Below are positions 51,984 to 61,487 of a stretch of 64,000 bases of DNA, in pieces. The stretch is from Wukongibacter sp050859025 (GTDB lineage: Bacteria; Bacillota; Clostridia; Peptostreptococcales; Caminicellaceae). The number at the start of each line of letters is the position of its first letter. Positions within the stretch are counted from its first letter, which is position 1. The position numbers and the translations under genes are program-made. The notes beneath the pieces were generated by a model, which was not told where the DNA came from, did not search any database, and saw only the letters and a list, made by a program, of their open reading frames with translations. The stretch covers positions 1,054,001-1,118,000 of the forward strand of contig NZ_CP138200.1 of assembly GCF_050859025.1 (NCBI RefSeq). The letters are read 5' to 3'.

Positions 51984-52463
51984 ATGTTCCAAGTACGACG
52001 AGCTAAAATATGTGAAGCTAAAATTCTAACTGATTTAGTAGTTAGATCTGAGGCTTACTGGGGCTATGATTCAGCTTTTATGGAGAATTTCAGATCACTT
52101 TATAGAGTTACGGAGGAGTTTATAAATAATAATGAAACCTTTGTTATGGAAGAAAAGGAAGGTATTATAGGATTTTATGCTATTTTAATCGATGAAAAAG
52201 AAACCTCGTTAGAATATTTTTATATAGACTCTAAAAGTATAGGAAGAGGATATGGAAAGCTATTATGGGAAGATATGATTAAAAACTGTAAAGAGCAAGG
52301 CATCGATGCGATAACTTTTGTAACTAGTCCTCAGGCAAAGGAATTTTATATTAAAATGGGAGCGATACAAGTTGGTGAAGTAGATTCCATTGTCATAACA
52401 GATCGGAAAATACCAAGACTAGTATATATAATTGAAAAGCAAAATATTAAATCATTAGCTTAG
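51984..52463 (+). CDS. GNAT acetyltransferase
   Basis: This 159-residue protein has a GNAT fold, with the acetyl-CoA loop in FYIDSKSIGRGYGKLLWEDM and a C-terminal FYIKMGAIQVGEVDS strand. AGGAGGTG lies upstream. It is separated by only 11 bp from the peptide deformylase, so the two are probably co-expressed. The substrate is unknown. Confidence 0.87.
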   Translation: MFQVRRAKICEAKILTDLVVRSEAYWGYDSAFMENFRSLYRVTEEFINNNETFVMEEKEGIIGFYAILIDEKETSLEYFYIDSKSIGRGYGKLLWEDMIKNCKEQGIDAITFVTSPQAKEFYIKMGAIQVGEVDSIVITDRKIPRLVYIIEKQNIKSLA

Positions 52464-52474
52464 GAGGTCATAAA

Positions 52475-52927
52475 ATGGCAGTAAGAAATGTAAGAACTTT
52501 AGGAGACGATATATTAAGAAAACGGAGTAAAGTAGTAGAAAAAATTAATGATAGAGTTTTGACTCTTCTTAAAGATATGGCAGAAACTATGTATAGTGCA
52601 AATGGAGCAGGCTTGGCGGCACCACAAGTGGGGATACTTAGAAGATTAGCTGTAATAGATATGGGAGATGGTCTTATTAATCTTATTAATCCTGAAATAG
52701 TTGAAGCTACAGGAATTCAGGAAGTAGAAGAAGGCTGTTTGAGTATACCCGGAAAATGGGGCAAATTAGAAAGACCCGCAAGAGTTAAGGTAAAAGCATT
52801 AAATGAATATGGTGAAGAAATAGTTATTACTGGAGAAGGAGAGTTAGCAAAGTGTTTATGTCATGAAATAGATCATCTAGATGGAATACTTTTTATTGAT
52901 AAGGTTACAGAGTTTCTTGAGGTATAG
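52475..52927 (+). CDS. def: Peptide deformylase
   Basis: This 150-residue enzyme has all three motifs: GAGLAAPQVG (near residue 43), EGCLS (near residue 88) and HEIDH (near residue 131), which provide the metal Cys and two His residues. It removes the formyl group from new proteins. It is not next to fmt or priA as housekeeping def genes often are, so it may be an extra copy. AGGAGGTC precedes the ATG. Confidence 0.93.
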   Translation: MAVRNVRTLGDDILRKRSKVVEKINDRVLTLLKDMAETMYSANGAGLAAPQVGILRRLAVIDMGDGLINLINPEIVEATGIQEVEEGCLSIPGKWGKLERPARVKVKALNEYGEEIVITGEGELAKCLCHEIDHLDGILFIDKVTEFLEV

Positions 52928-52959
52928 TAAAGATATGTTTAGTAAGTGTATTCTTTAAA

Positions 52960-53099
52960 TTAAATAGAAGAAAATCTTAAAATTATAGAAACATGTGTAG
53001 AAGCCCTTTCAAATGCCATCTTCAGTAAACATATATATATAGATGAGTTGAATGAAGAACAAGTGGTTCAAGAAATATTAAATCATATTAAAATGTAGT
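52960..53099 (+). pseudogene. Possible gene fragment
   Basis: An open frame without a start encodes EENLKIIETCVEALSNAIFS and ELNEEQVVQEILNHIKM to a stop at about 53099. It looks like the C-terminal end of a helical protein, perhaps a TetR-type regulator. Confidence 0.3.
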
Positions 53100-53133
53100 A
53101 AGTATTTTAGATTGGTCAAGGAGGTCGTTAGAT

Positions 53134-54189
53134 ATGATTAAACCACCAAAGCTAAAAAGAGGAGATAAAGTAGCCACAATAAGCTTATCTTGGGGGGGAG
53201 CCGGAGATAAAGAGTTCATTCATAGATACGAAATAGGAAAAAGAAGAATAGAAGAGGTATTTGGACTCAAGGTTGTGGAGATGCCAAATACCTTGAAGGG
53301 TAGTGAATATCTAAGGGAGCATCCTGAGGCGAGGGCTGAGGATATGATGAATGCCTTTAAGGATAGAGAAATAAAGGCCATATTTTCTAATATTGGTGGG
53401 GATGATACCTTAAGGTTACTTCCATACATAGATTACGACCTTATAAAAAATAATCCTAAAATATTTATGGGATATTCCGATACAACAGTAAATCACTTTA
53501 TGTGCTATAAAGCTGGTTTAACAAGCTTTTATGGACCCAGTGTTCTTGCTGAATTTGCTGAAAATGTAGAAATGCATGACTATACAATTAAGTGGATTAG
53601 AAAAGTTCTATTTGATGATATAGGAATAGGAAAAATAGAATCCAGTGAGTATTGGACTTCAGAATATTTAGCGTGGAATAAAAAAGAGAATAGTAATATA
53701 AGAAGGTCCCTAAATAGTGAAAAAAGAGGCTATGAAATTCTTCAAGGGAAAGGTAAAACTAAGGGGAAACTGATAGGTGGCTGTATAGAAGTAGTGGATT
53801 GGCTAAGGGGTACGGAGCTGTGGCCAAAATTGAAAGACTGGGAGGATAAGATTTTATTTTTAGAAACTAGTGAAGATAAACCTACACCAGATTACATAAA
53901 GTGGTATCTGAGAAGCTTTAATGCTTTGGGGGTATTAGATAAAATACGAGGCTTGATTATAGGTAAACCTAGAGATGAAGAATATTATGAAGAATATAAA
54001 GAAGAATATATAAGGGTTATAAGGGATGAAGCTAAAAGAGATGATTTACCCATTATGTACAATATGAACTTTGGACATACATCACCCATGTGTATTTTGC
54101 CCTACGGGATAGAGGGAGAGATAGACTGCGATAATAATGAATTTACAATAACGGAATCAGGGGTTATAGATGGATTAGAGCTTAAATAG
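53134..54189 (+). CDS. S66 peptidase, MccF/LD-carboxypeptidase family
   Basis: This 351-residue protein has the family N-terminus PPKLKRGDKVATISLS, the nucleophile Ser in MGYSDTTVNHF and the C-terminal ILFLETSEDKPTP and NMNFGHTSPMCILPYG (catalytic Glu and His regions). The length and GYSDTT context resemble MccF-type proteins, which cut microcin C-like aminoacyl-nucleotides, more than the housekeeping LD-carboxypeptidase. A GNAT gene follows after 22 bp. AGGAGGTC lies upstream. Confidence 0.88.
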   Translation: MIKPPKLKRGDKVATISLSWGGAGDKEFIHRYEIGKRRIEEVFGLKVVEMPNTLKGSEYLREHPEARAEDMMNAFKDREIKAIFSNIGGDDTLRLLPYIDYDLIKNNPKIFMGYSDTTVNHFMCYKAGLTSFYGPSVLAEFAENVEMHDYTIKWIRKVLFDDIGIGKIESSEYWTSEYLAWNKKENSNIRRSLNSEKRGYEILQGKGKTKGKLIGGCIEVVDWLRGTELWPKLKDWEDKILFLETSEDKPTPDYIKWYLRSFNALGVLDKIRGLIIGKPRDEEYYEEYKEEYIRVIRDEAKRDDLPIMYNMNFGHTSPMCILPYGIEGEIDCDNNEFTITESGVIDGLELK

Positions 54190-54211
54190 GGTTATTTATA
54201 GGGGGGATAAA

Positions 54212-54670
54212 ATGATACATTTCGAAAAAGCAGATATATGTGATGCAGAGGAACTTGTAGAGGTAAAGGTAGGTGCCTTTAGCGAAGAAGTATCTTTATA
54301 TGGATTTGGACCTACTGGATATGATTCAGTAGAAAAGGAGAAGAGATTAATCGAAAAGAGGTTTTGTTATAAGATACTTGATGAAGACAAGCTTGTCGGA
54401 GGATTAACGGTGATTGATAGGGGAAATGGACATTTTAGACTATCGGCAATATACATAGCTTTAGATTATCAAAATAAGGGCGTAGGTACTAAAGCTATGA
54501 AATTTATTGAAAAGGAATTTCCACAGGCGAAGAAATGGTCTCTAGACACACCTTATTTGAGTTATAGAAATCATCACTTTTATGAAAGTATAGGATTTAA
54601 AAAAGTAGGAGAAACTAAGCCCCTAGAAAATGGGTTTTATTTATTTGAATATGAAAAAGAAATTTTATGA
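54212..54670 (+). CDS. GNAT acetyltransferase
   Basis: This 152-residue protein has SAIYIALDYQNKGVGTKAMK as the acetyl-CoA site and FYESIGFKKVGETKP at the end. GGGGGG precedes the ATG. Its close coupling to the MccF-like gene suggests a joint detoxification role, by analogy with MccE acetylation next to MccF hydrolysis; this is inference. Confidence 0.87.
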   Translation: MIHFEKADICDAEELVEVKVGAFSEEVSLYGFGPTGYDSVEKEKRLIEKRFCYKILDEDKLVGGLTVIDRGNGHFRLSAIYIALDYQNKGVGTKAMKFIEKEFPQAKKWSLDTPYLSYRNHHFYESIGFKKVGETKPLENGFYLFEYEKEIL

Positions 54671-54762
54671 TATCAGAAAGAGGTCGAATAGAGTGGAAAA
54701 ATGTATCTATTGTAATTCAACTGATATTTATAGTTTGATAAAGAGTAGAAGGAGAGACCGAA

Positions 54763-55452
54763 TTGGTAAATAATATAGGATGTTTACTTATACATGGTTT
54801 TGGAGGAGATTATGGAGAAATAAGATATTTGGCAGAGTACCTAGATACCAAGGGATATAATATTTTGTGTCCATCACTTAAGGGTCACACAGAAAGAAGA
54901 AGAGACTTAATTGGAGTAGATTATACTGATTGGATTAGATCAGCAGAAGAAGACCTCCTTAAGCTAAAGAAGAATTCAAGTAGGATATTTATTGTTGGAT
55001 TTTCAATGGGAGGACTAATTGGAATCAATTTGTGTGAGAAACATGCTATAGATGGATTGGTTACATTAAATACCCCTGTATACTACTGGGATATAAAGAA
55101 TATTTTGAAAAATATAATTGAAGATTTTAGAACAAAGGATTTTCAAAACATAAAAAGATACATGGCATCGAGCGGGAAATTTCCTATGTCTGCTTTATAC
55201 AACTTTAGAAAACTATTAAGTATAACTAAAGGTAAGATAAGGCAAGTGAAATGTCCATCACTTATTGTACAAGCCAAGGATGATGACACTGTAAGGATGA
55301 GAAGTGCTAAGTATATCTTTGATAGAATAGCTTCAAGGCATAAGAATTTAAAGTACTATAATAATTCTGGGCATATTATTCTTAATAGTCCATCGGCAAG
55401 AGAAGTAAGTAAGGATGTAGAGGACTTTTTTAATCAGTTGATTAAAAGCTGA
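54763..55452 (+). CDS. Alpha/beta hydrolase (carboxylesterase-like)
   Basis: This 229-residue protein starts with TTG behind GAAGGAGAG. It has an oxyanion-hole stretch CLLIHGFGGDYGEI, nucleophile elbow GFSMGGLIG, acid DDD region near KAKDDDTVRM and catalytic His in NNSGHIILN. The size and motifs resemble Est30-type thermostable carboxylesterases and monoacylglycerol lipases. Confidence 0.88.
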   Translation: MVNNIGCLLIHGFGGDYGEIRYLAEYLDTKGYNILCPSLKGHTERRRDLIGVDYTDWIRSAEEDLLKLKKNSSRIFIVGFSMGGLIGINLCEKHAIDGLVTLNTPVYYWDIKNILKNIIEDFRTKDFQNIKRYMASSGKFPMSALYNFRKLLSITKGKIRQVKCPSLIVQAKDDDTVRMRSAKYIFDRIASRHKNLKYYNNSGHIILNSPSAREVSKDVEDFFNQLIKS

Positions 55453-55713
55453 AAGTAGTAAAACAATTAAAAAATACAATGAAAAACCTATGAATAAATT
55501 AATTTTATTAGTAAAAATATATAAAGTATGAGTCCTAGCACTAATAGGATGAAGTAATGAAATAGCATCTATATTTGGCCTATTTCCTGATAGTATAGAG
55601 TGTATTGGTATATTATTAGAAAGAGATTCAGATAAGAAAATGATTCATTTAAATACTTTATTTCAGACTAAAATAAGTGTTTATAGAATAAAAATTAATA
55701 GGGGGAATAGGTA

Positions 55714-56235
55714 ATGAAGAAGATAACTATTGAGATAGTATCAAAAGCCCATGCACAGGAGTTGTTAAAATTTGAGGAGGAAAACAGAGAATTTTTTGAA
55801 TTCATTCTTCCAGCTAGATGTGATGAATATTATTCATTAAATGATCTTGAAAAAATTTTGGAAGAGGTTGAAAGAGAACAGGAACAAGGACTTTACTATT
55901 TATATTTGATTAGGAATAAGTCTGGAGAGTTAGTAGGGAGAGTGAACTTATTTTCAATTGAAAGGGGGATATTTCAAAAAGCAGAGATTGGATATAGGAT
56001 TGGAGAGAAGCACAATGGATGTGGGTATGCGACAGAAGCAGTTAAGCTAGTTCTCGATGAAGCCTTCAATAAATATAAGTTACATAGAATAGAAGCAGGA
56101 ACATCCCCTTCTAATATTGGCTCACAAATAGTTCTAATTAAAAACGGATTCCAATTTATTGGAAGAACGAGACAAGTTATCAAGATAAATGAAAAATGGG
56201 AAGATGGATTACTTTTTGAAAAGCTTAATGGGTAA
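55714..56235 (+). CDS. GNAT acetyltransferase, RimJ/RimL-like
   Basis: This 173-residue protein has the YRIGEKHNGCGYATEAVKLV acetyl-CoA loop and HRIEAGTSPSNIGSQIVLIK block of the ribosomal-alanine N-acetyltransferase group. GGGGGAA precedes the ATG. Upstream, 55453-55713 is a gap without a gene that I can support. Confidence 0.9.
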   Translation: MKKITIEIVSKAHAQELLKFEEENREFFEFILPARCDEYYSLNDLEKILEEVEREQEQGLYYLYLIRNKSGELVGRVNLFSIERGIFQKAEIGYRIGEKHNGCGYATEAVKLVLDEAFNKYKLHRIEAGTSPSNIGSQIVLIKNGFQFIGRTRQVIKINEKWEDGLLFEKLNG

Positions 56236-56413
56236 TAGAGATGATGGAAAACAACATCTTAGAGGTTAGAAGAGAATATAAATACAAGGAGAGTAGTATT
56301 AACATATGAAGGTAATATGTACATTGTACATAGAATATATTATAAACATTAAAAAATTAGATAAGTTGATACTTAGATGAAGCTTGTATTTTAGAGTATT
56401 AAGGAGACTTTGT

Positions 56414-57037
56414 ATGTGGAAAAAAATAGGACTTACAATATCAATATTATTTGTGATTATGTCGATTGGAGTATGTGTATATCTATATAACCAGGATTAC
56501 CTGATTCTTTGGAAATATTCTATTAATAAAGAAATTGAAATGGAGAATTGTATAGTCAAAGTTGAAGAAATTAACCTATATAATTTTGATAAAAAAAGTA
56601 GTTTTGTTAAAAAGCAATTTGAATTATATGGATTTATAGGAAAGTTACCAGAATTTATGAGGATGCCCTTTATGAAGGCCTACATGGCATTAAATTCTCC
56701 CTACGAGGTGGATAATGAGCTTCTAAAAATAAAATTATCCGGTAAAATAATATCAAATGATGTTGTTGATTCAATAAGCACCTTAGAAAATCTTGAGATA
56801 GATATTATAGATGAAGTAGGAGTTAATTATTCAAAGGGGAAAACCTGGACCCATGATTCATCAAGCAAAATCGTACCCTTTGAAATTACAGGTGAATACT
56901 TTAATGTAGATAGAAAAGATAATACAATGACCATTGTAATAACTGATAAGAAAAAAAATGATATTCATAAATTTGAAATTAATCCCCAATATGTAAAAGA
57001 AACCTATAATCATTTCTACAGCAAATCAGGATTATAG
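56414..57037 (+). CDS. Membrane-anchored hypothetical protein
   Basis: The start is ATG 56414 behind AAGGAG; upstream in-frame codons to 56384 lack a ribosome site. The 207-residue product has one N-terminal membrane helix (LTISILFVIMSIGVCVYLY) and an extracytoplasmic beta-rich domain. No family is recognised. Confidence 0.7.
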   Translation: MWKKIGLTISILFVIMSIGVCVYLYNQDYLILWKYSINKEIEMENCIVKVEEINLYNFDKKSSFVKKQFELYGFIGKLPEFMRMPFMKAYMALNSPYEVDNELLKIKLSGKIISNDVVDSISTLENLEIDIIDEVGVNYSKGKTWTHDSSSKIVPFEITGEYFNVDRKDNTMTIVITDKKKNDIHKFEINPQYVKETYNHFYSKSGL

Positions 57038-57073
57038 CTTTTACTATATTAGCAATAATGAATAATTTAGAAC

Positions 57074-57487
57074 TATGAATCAAATAATTCCGCAGATTAC
57101 TTTGAAGAAATAGAGTATAAAAGAGTTAGTAAGGATGAATGGCTTAGAATAATACAATTATATTTTAGGAATTATAATAAATATTTTACAGAATATACTT
57201 CGCAAAATATGGATTGGTTTGCTGTGTACCATCAAGAAGAAGCTATATGTAATATTTGTTTAGAAAAGGTTAGAGAAAATACCTACATATTGTCGAACTT
57301 TTATACTGTACCTCATTTGAGAGGAAAGGGAATTGGCAAAAGCTTATTAAAGACTGTTCTTAAAACCTATGTAAATAGAAAATTTATATTGTTTGTTGAT
57401 GTGGAAAATGTAAAGGCAATTAAGTTATATAAAGGATTGGGCTTCTATGTATGTGATAAGGTGGGAAGCATTGAATCTAAAAGATAA
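57074..57487 (+). pseudogene. GNAT acetyltransferase lacking a start codon
   Basis: The frame is open from about 57074 after a TAG, reading NYESNNSADYFEEIEYKRVS and on through an intact GNAT core (YTVPHLRGKGIGKSLLKTVL, VENVKAIKLYKGLGFYV). There is no ATG, GTG or TTG at the beginning. The first ATG (57209) is inside the domain and lacks a clear ribosome site. Either the start was lost or a non-standard start is used. Confidence 0.6.
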
Positions 57488-57522
57488 CTTTATATAAAAG
57501 AAAAAATTAGATGAGCAAATTG

Positions 57523-57636
57523 CATAATTACAATCCTAAAAAACTTACTACTATATGTAGTCTTAAATCCCCTAAAGCCATACCAGATTTATTATGCAAT
57601 TGTGCCAAATTAGAATTATGTAATTTCCTAAGATAG
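57523..57636. repeat. Repeat family B, copy 2 (opposite orientation)
   Basis: Its reverse complement shares CATAATTCTAATTTGG, TTAAGACTA and AATTATGCAATTT blocks in order with the 16190 copy; the middle is shorter. Confidence 0.68.
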
Positions 57637-57711
57637 TTATCTATTAAAAATGAGCATATTAAATATTGATAGTCAAATTATAGTTTCCTAAAAGCTATAA
57701 TTTTTTTCTTA

Positions 57712-57815
57712 TATAGGGCTTACATAGTAAAACTTAATTTATACATGTACAAATACTCAGCGTTTTTGGTAGTTTTGTGCATGTATAAATTAAAGTCTTT
57801 ACTTAAATCCCTATA
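57712..57815. repeat. Repeat family A, full copy (GGG-end subtype)
   Basis: A 104-bp palindromic element; the ends (TATAGGG, CCCTATA) and centre match the copy at 31858. Confidence 0.87.
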
Positions 57816-57837
57816 AAATATAGAAAATTATAAGTCT

Positions 57838-57872
57838 TATGAAAATTGTAGATAACTCTATAATTTTCATTA
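57838..57872. terminator. Hairpin TGAAAATT / AATTTTCA
   Basis: A stem in the long gap between the decayed GNAT and the methyltransferase. The weak T-run makes a terminator role uncertain. The remainder of 57873-58036 holds no gene. Confidence 0.4.
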
Positions 57873-58036
57873 CATGTATTGCTAAAGCTTACAATAATAA
57901 TCTTTGAAAAACTTTGGTTCAGATGAAGGGAAAATATGTAAGAAGATAGAATCTACATGTAATGAGAAAGAGTAAAGTGAAATTATATTGGAGGAATAGA
58001 GGGGAAAAGTAGTAAATATCAAAGGAGATTAGATAG

Positions 58037-58798
58037 ATGAAAAAAACTAATTACTCTAATATAGCAGATCGGTATGATAAAAATAAATTTAGACAGGATA
58101 TTAAGCCAGATTATGATCTAGAAGCATGTATTAATAATTGTGATAGAGAAAAAATCATAGTTTTAGATTTAGCATGTGGAACTGGAATCTATTTAGACAG
58201 GCAAACAAAATTTTTTCAAGATAAAAGGGTTGAATGGCATGGTATAGATGCCTCAAAGGAGATGCTTAATAGGGCAAAGACTAAAGTAGATAATGTTTTA
58301 TTCAAGAATGGATTAGCAGAAGAACTGCCCTATGATTCAAGCTATTTTGATTTTATTTCAAATAATTATGCCTTTCATCATTTTGAGAAAAAGCCCCAGG
58401 CCTTAGATGAGATAGCTAGAGTGATAAAAAAAGATGGTATTTTTAAAATGCACAATATAGCAATACATGAGATGCCAAAGTGGTGGGTATATCAGTTTTT
58501 TCCATCGGCATACCATGAAGATTTAAAAAGATTCTGGCAGAAAGAATTAATTTTTAAAGAATTATCTGAAAGGGATTTTGAAGTAGAAATTAAACTAGAC
58601 TATAAAATGAAAGAAACTAAGATATCTAGCCTAATGAATTACGCCTATAATAGAGATATTTCAGCAATTACTATAATAAGTGACAAGGCGTATGAAGAGG
58701 GGTTAGAAAGAATGGAGTACAATCTAAAGAAGAATCCCAATGCCGTAATAATAAATGAGTATACAGATATATTCTTTATTGCGAGAAAAAGAGTTTAA
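58037..58798 (+). CDS. Class I SAM-dependent methyltransferase
   Basis: This 253-residue protein has motif I VLDLACGTGIYLDR, an acidic residue after the second strand (WHGIDASKEML) and motif IV DFISNNYAFHHFEKKP. It resembles UbiE/Methyltransf_11 members. AAAGGAG lies upstream. The substrate is unknown. It heads a run with a kinase-like and a YdcF-like gene. Confidence 0.9.
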   Translation: MKKTNYSNIADRYDKNKFRQDIKPDYDLEACINNCDREKIIVLDLACGTGIYLDRQTKFFQDKRVEWHGIDASKEMLNRAKTKVDNVLFKNGLAEELPYDSSYFDFISNNYAFHHFEKKPQALDEIARVIKKDGIFKMHNIAIHEMPKWWVYQFFPSAYHEDLKRFWQKELIFKELSERDFEVEIKLDYKMKETKISSLMNYAYNRDISAITIISDKAYEEGLERMEYNLKKNPNAVIINEYTDIFFIARKRV

Positions 58799-58887
58799 AA
58801 AAAGGAAAAAGAGTTAATTCTCAGGGGATACTCACATAATAAAGCTGAGGACTTTAAAAAATTAGACAGATCAATTTAGGGGGAAAT

Positions 58888-59688
58888 ATGTCAAGGGGAA
58901 GATTAATTGGAGAAGGAAGAACCGCAGAGGTTTACGAATGGGAGGATGGTAGGGTTCTAAAACTATATAGGAAGGGAATTCAGAGAAATATTATTGAAAA
59001 TGAATTTGTAACTAGTAAGGAAATTATCAAAGCCAATATACCTGTTCCAGAGGTTTTTGAGCTTATCGAATATGAAAATAGACTTGGTATTGTCTCTGAA
59101 AGAGTTTATGGTCATACCATGATAAAGTCAATTTTATTAAAGCCCTGGAGGTTGGTACATGAAGCCAAAAGATTAGCTAAGATGCATAGAAGAATACAGA
59201 AAAAAATAGATGCAAATTTACCAAGTCAGAAAAAGAGATTAAGGAAGCAAATTGAATCAACGGAATTATTAACAGAGGATATGAAGGAAAAAATCTGCGA
59301 ACATTTAGAGAATCTACCGGATGATAGTGTATTATGTCATGGAGATTTTCATCCTGATAACATTTTAATATCAAAGGATAAGGAAACGGTCATCGATTGG
59401 ATGGATGCAACAATAGGAAATCCAGTAGCTGATGTTGCGAGGACTTTAATAATATTCAAATATGCTTTTCTTCCAGAGGATAAGTCATGGCTCGAAAGAA
59501 AAGTTGTAGATTTTGTAAGAAGAAAATTTTGCTTTGAATATATTGAGCATTATATAGATATATGTGGTATTAGTATCAATAGGATTATGGAATGGGAATT
59601 GCCAGTTGCTGCTGCACGCCTTAATGAAAATATATCTGAGTGCGAAAAAGCAATTTTGATAGATTATATAAACAAAAGAATTAAATAA
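58888..59688 (+). CDS. Aminoglycoside phosphotransferase/choline kinase-like protein
   Basis: This 266-residue protein has a glycine-rich start (GEGRTAEVYEWEDGRVLKLY), the catalytic loop LCHGDFHPDNILI and the metal-binding Asp in VIDWMDATIGNP. The family phosphorylates small hydroxylated molecules, including antibiotics; the target here is unknown. GGGGG precedes the ATG. Confidence 0.9.
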   Translation: MSRGRLIGEGRTAEVYEWEDGRVLKLYRKGIQRNIIENEFVTSKEIIKANIPVPEVFELIEYENRLGIVSERVYGHTMIKSILLKPWRLVHEAKRLAKMHRRIQKKIDANLPSQKKRLRKQIESTELLTEDMKEKICEHLENLPDDSVLCHGDFHPDNILISKDKETVIDWMDATIGNPVADVARTLIIFKYAFLPEDKSWLERKVVDFVRRKFCFEYIEHYIDICGISINRIMEWELPVAAARLNENISECEKAILIDYINKRIK

Positions 59689-59728
59689 ATATGATAAATT
59701 GTTGTCGTATTAGATATGGAGTTAGGAA

Positions 59729-60511
59729 ATGATGAAAAAGGATTTGTTAAGCAATAGTTCAAGAATAGCATTTCTGATCTTTTCTGTAGTCATTATTCTT
59801 GAATGTATATTTTTAGGGTTTACATTTTCTACGATTTTTATCTTAGGGATCTGGACCTTACTAGCCTTCTTTATTTGTATAGATACAATCTATTATAGAT
59901 ATGAAAATGCAGTACTAAAGAGGTTACGATTTATACTGATAGTTTCTTTTATCTTGTTTTACATGTCATTTATATTGGTTGAGATATTATTGGTAACTGA
60001 ACTACATTCAAATATCAATATTAATGAGGAGATAGACTACGTAATTATTTTAGGTGCTGGACTTAATGGGGATAAGGTATCAAGAAGGCTAGAGTATAGA
60101 CTACAGGAGGGATTAAAATATCTAAAGGAAAAGATTGATGTCAAGGCCATTGTATCTGGTGGTCAGGGAAAGGATGAATTGATATCTGAAGCTGAGGCGA
60201 TGGGAAGATACCTAAGAAGTAGAGGTATTAGTAAAGATAGGATAATATATGAAGATAAATCTACATCTACAATAGAGAATATGGTATTTAGCAAAAGAAT
60301 AATAAATGCAATTAATAACGATAAAGATATAAAAGTTCTCATTGTCACAAGCGACTATCATATGTTTAGATCAAAGATGATATGTAGGAGTCTTGGATTA
60401 AAGTGCTTTGGTATTACAAGCAAAAGTCCTAGAGGAAAAAGAGTTAACTATATGATTCGTGAATACTTTGCTACGATTAAGGATTGGATTTATTTAAACT
60501 TAAAGTATTAA
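59729..60511 (+). CDS. YdcF/SanA-like (DUF218) membrane protein
   Basis: This 260-residue protein has three N-terminal membrane helices (to about residue 95), then the DUF218 domain: DYVIILGAGLNGDKVSRRLE, VSGGQGKDELISEAEAMGRY, STSTIENMVFSKRI and VTSDYHMFRS. The family acts in envelope homeostasis; the biochemical activity is not well defined. Confidence 0.9.
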   Translation: MMKKDLLSNSSRIAFLIFSVVIILECIFLGFTFSTIFILGIWTLLAFFICIDTIYYRYENAVLKRLRFILIVSFILFYMSFILVEILLVTELHSNININEEIDYVIILGAGLNGDKVSRRLEYRLQEGLKYLKEKIDVKAIVSGGQGKDELISEAEAMGRYLRSRGISKDRIIYEDKSTSTIENMVFSKRIINAINNDKDIKVLIVTSDYHMFRSKMICRSLGLKCFGITSKSPRGKRVNYMIREYFATIKDWIYLNLKY

Positions 60512-60533
60512 TAATTTATAGGGGGATAGCTAT

Positions 60534-61277
60534 ATGAACTACAACTATGAAGGGAAAAAAATATTTTATAGAGATGTTGGAGAAGGTGAGGTAATAGTAT
60601 TATTACCTGGAAATACATCAAGCTCGGAGGTACATCGGGGAGATATAGATTATTTCTCAAAACAATATAGAGTAATATGCCCAGACTATATTGGATATGG
60701 AAAATCAGAAAGAGCAAATGAACTACCAGAGAATTTTTGGCACGAAAATGCTTTGATGTTGATAAACCTCATGGAGGCTCTAAAAGTAGATAAATACAAG
60801 GTGATTGGCAGTAGTGGTGGTGGACTAATTGGATTAAACATGGCAATATTGGCTCCTGATAGGATTCAGTTAGTAGTAGCCGATAGCTTAATAGGAGAAT
60901 ACATAACAAAATCTGTAGGTGAAAAGATTGTTAGAGGTAGGGCACAGACGGATAATGGCATAAAGGACTTTTGGAGATACGCTCATGGAGATGACTGGGA
61001 ACAGGTCATAAAATTTGATACAGAAATGATAGCGCAATTTTCTCAAAATGGAAGAAGTATATTTAATGGTAAATTAGATAAAATCAACTGTCCTGTGCTG
61101 ATAATTGGAAGTTTAAGTGATGATTTGATTCCAAATATTGTAATAAATATGGGTGAAATATGTAAACAGATTAAGAATTCGAAGCTGCTACTATACTCTA
61201 AGGGAAGACATCCAGTAATGTTAACTATGGCTGAAGCATATAGAAAGGATGTTAAGGATTTTTTGGATAGGTTTTAA
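60534..61277 (+). CDS. Alpha/beta hydrolase
   Basis: This 247-residue protein has the oxyanion region VLLPGNTSSS, nucleophile elbow GSSGGGLIG and catalytic His in SKGRHPVMLT. It probably cleaves an ester or a C-C bond; the substrate is unknown. AGGGGGAT lies upstream. Last gene before the second TPP riboswitch. Confidence 0.9.
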   Translation: MNYNYEGKKIFYRDVGEGEVIVLLPGNTSSSEVHRGDIDYFSKQYRVICPDYIGYGKSERANELPENFWHENALMLINLMEALKVDKYKVIGSSGGGLIGLNMAILAPDRIQLVVADSLIGEYITKSVGEKIVRGRAQTDNGIKDFWRYAHGDDWEQVIKFDTEMIAQFSQNGRSIFNGKLDKINCPVLIIGSLSDDLIPNIVINMGEICKQIKNSKLLLYSKGRHPVMLTMAEAYRKDVKDFLDRF

Positions 61278-61366
61278 TATTATACTTAATTAAACTTTGA
61301 GGCTTTAGGGACCAGAATATTTGACCTTTTCAATATTTAGTTGTAAAATGATTACAGAAGTTAAAA

Positions 61367-61450
61367 TGGGGAGCTGGATTAATTCGGCTGAGAGGAGGCT
61401 ATCTTGCTTCGACTCATAGTACCTGAACTGGGTAATGCCAGCGGAGGGAA
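61367..61450 (+). ncRNA. TPP riboswitch aptamer (THI element) of the thiamine-precursor ABC operon
   Basis: The conserved parts in order: GGGGAGCTGG, GGCTGAGAGGA, GACTCATAGTACCTGAACTG and GGGTAATGCCAGCGGAGGGA. It would bind thiamine pyrophosphate and control the downstream genes through the terminator at 61488. Confidence 0.95.
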
Positions 61451-61487
61451 AATATTGTCCTATTAATTAAGTATTACTATGGCAGTT

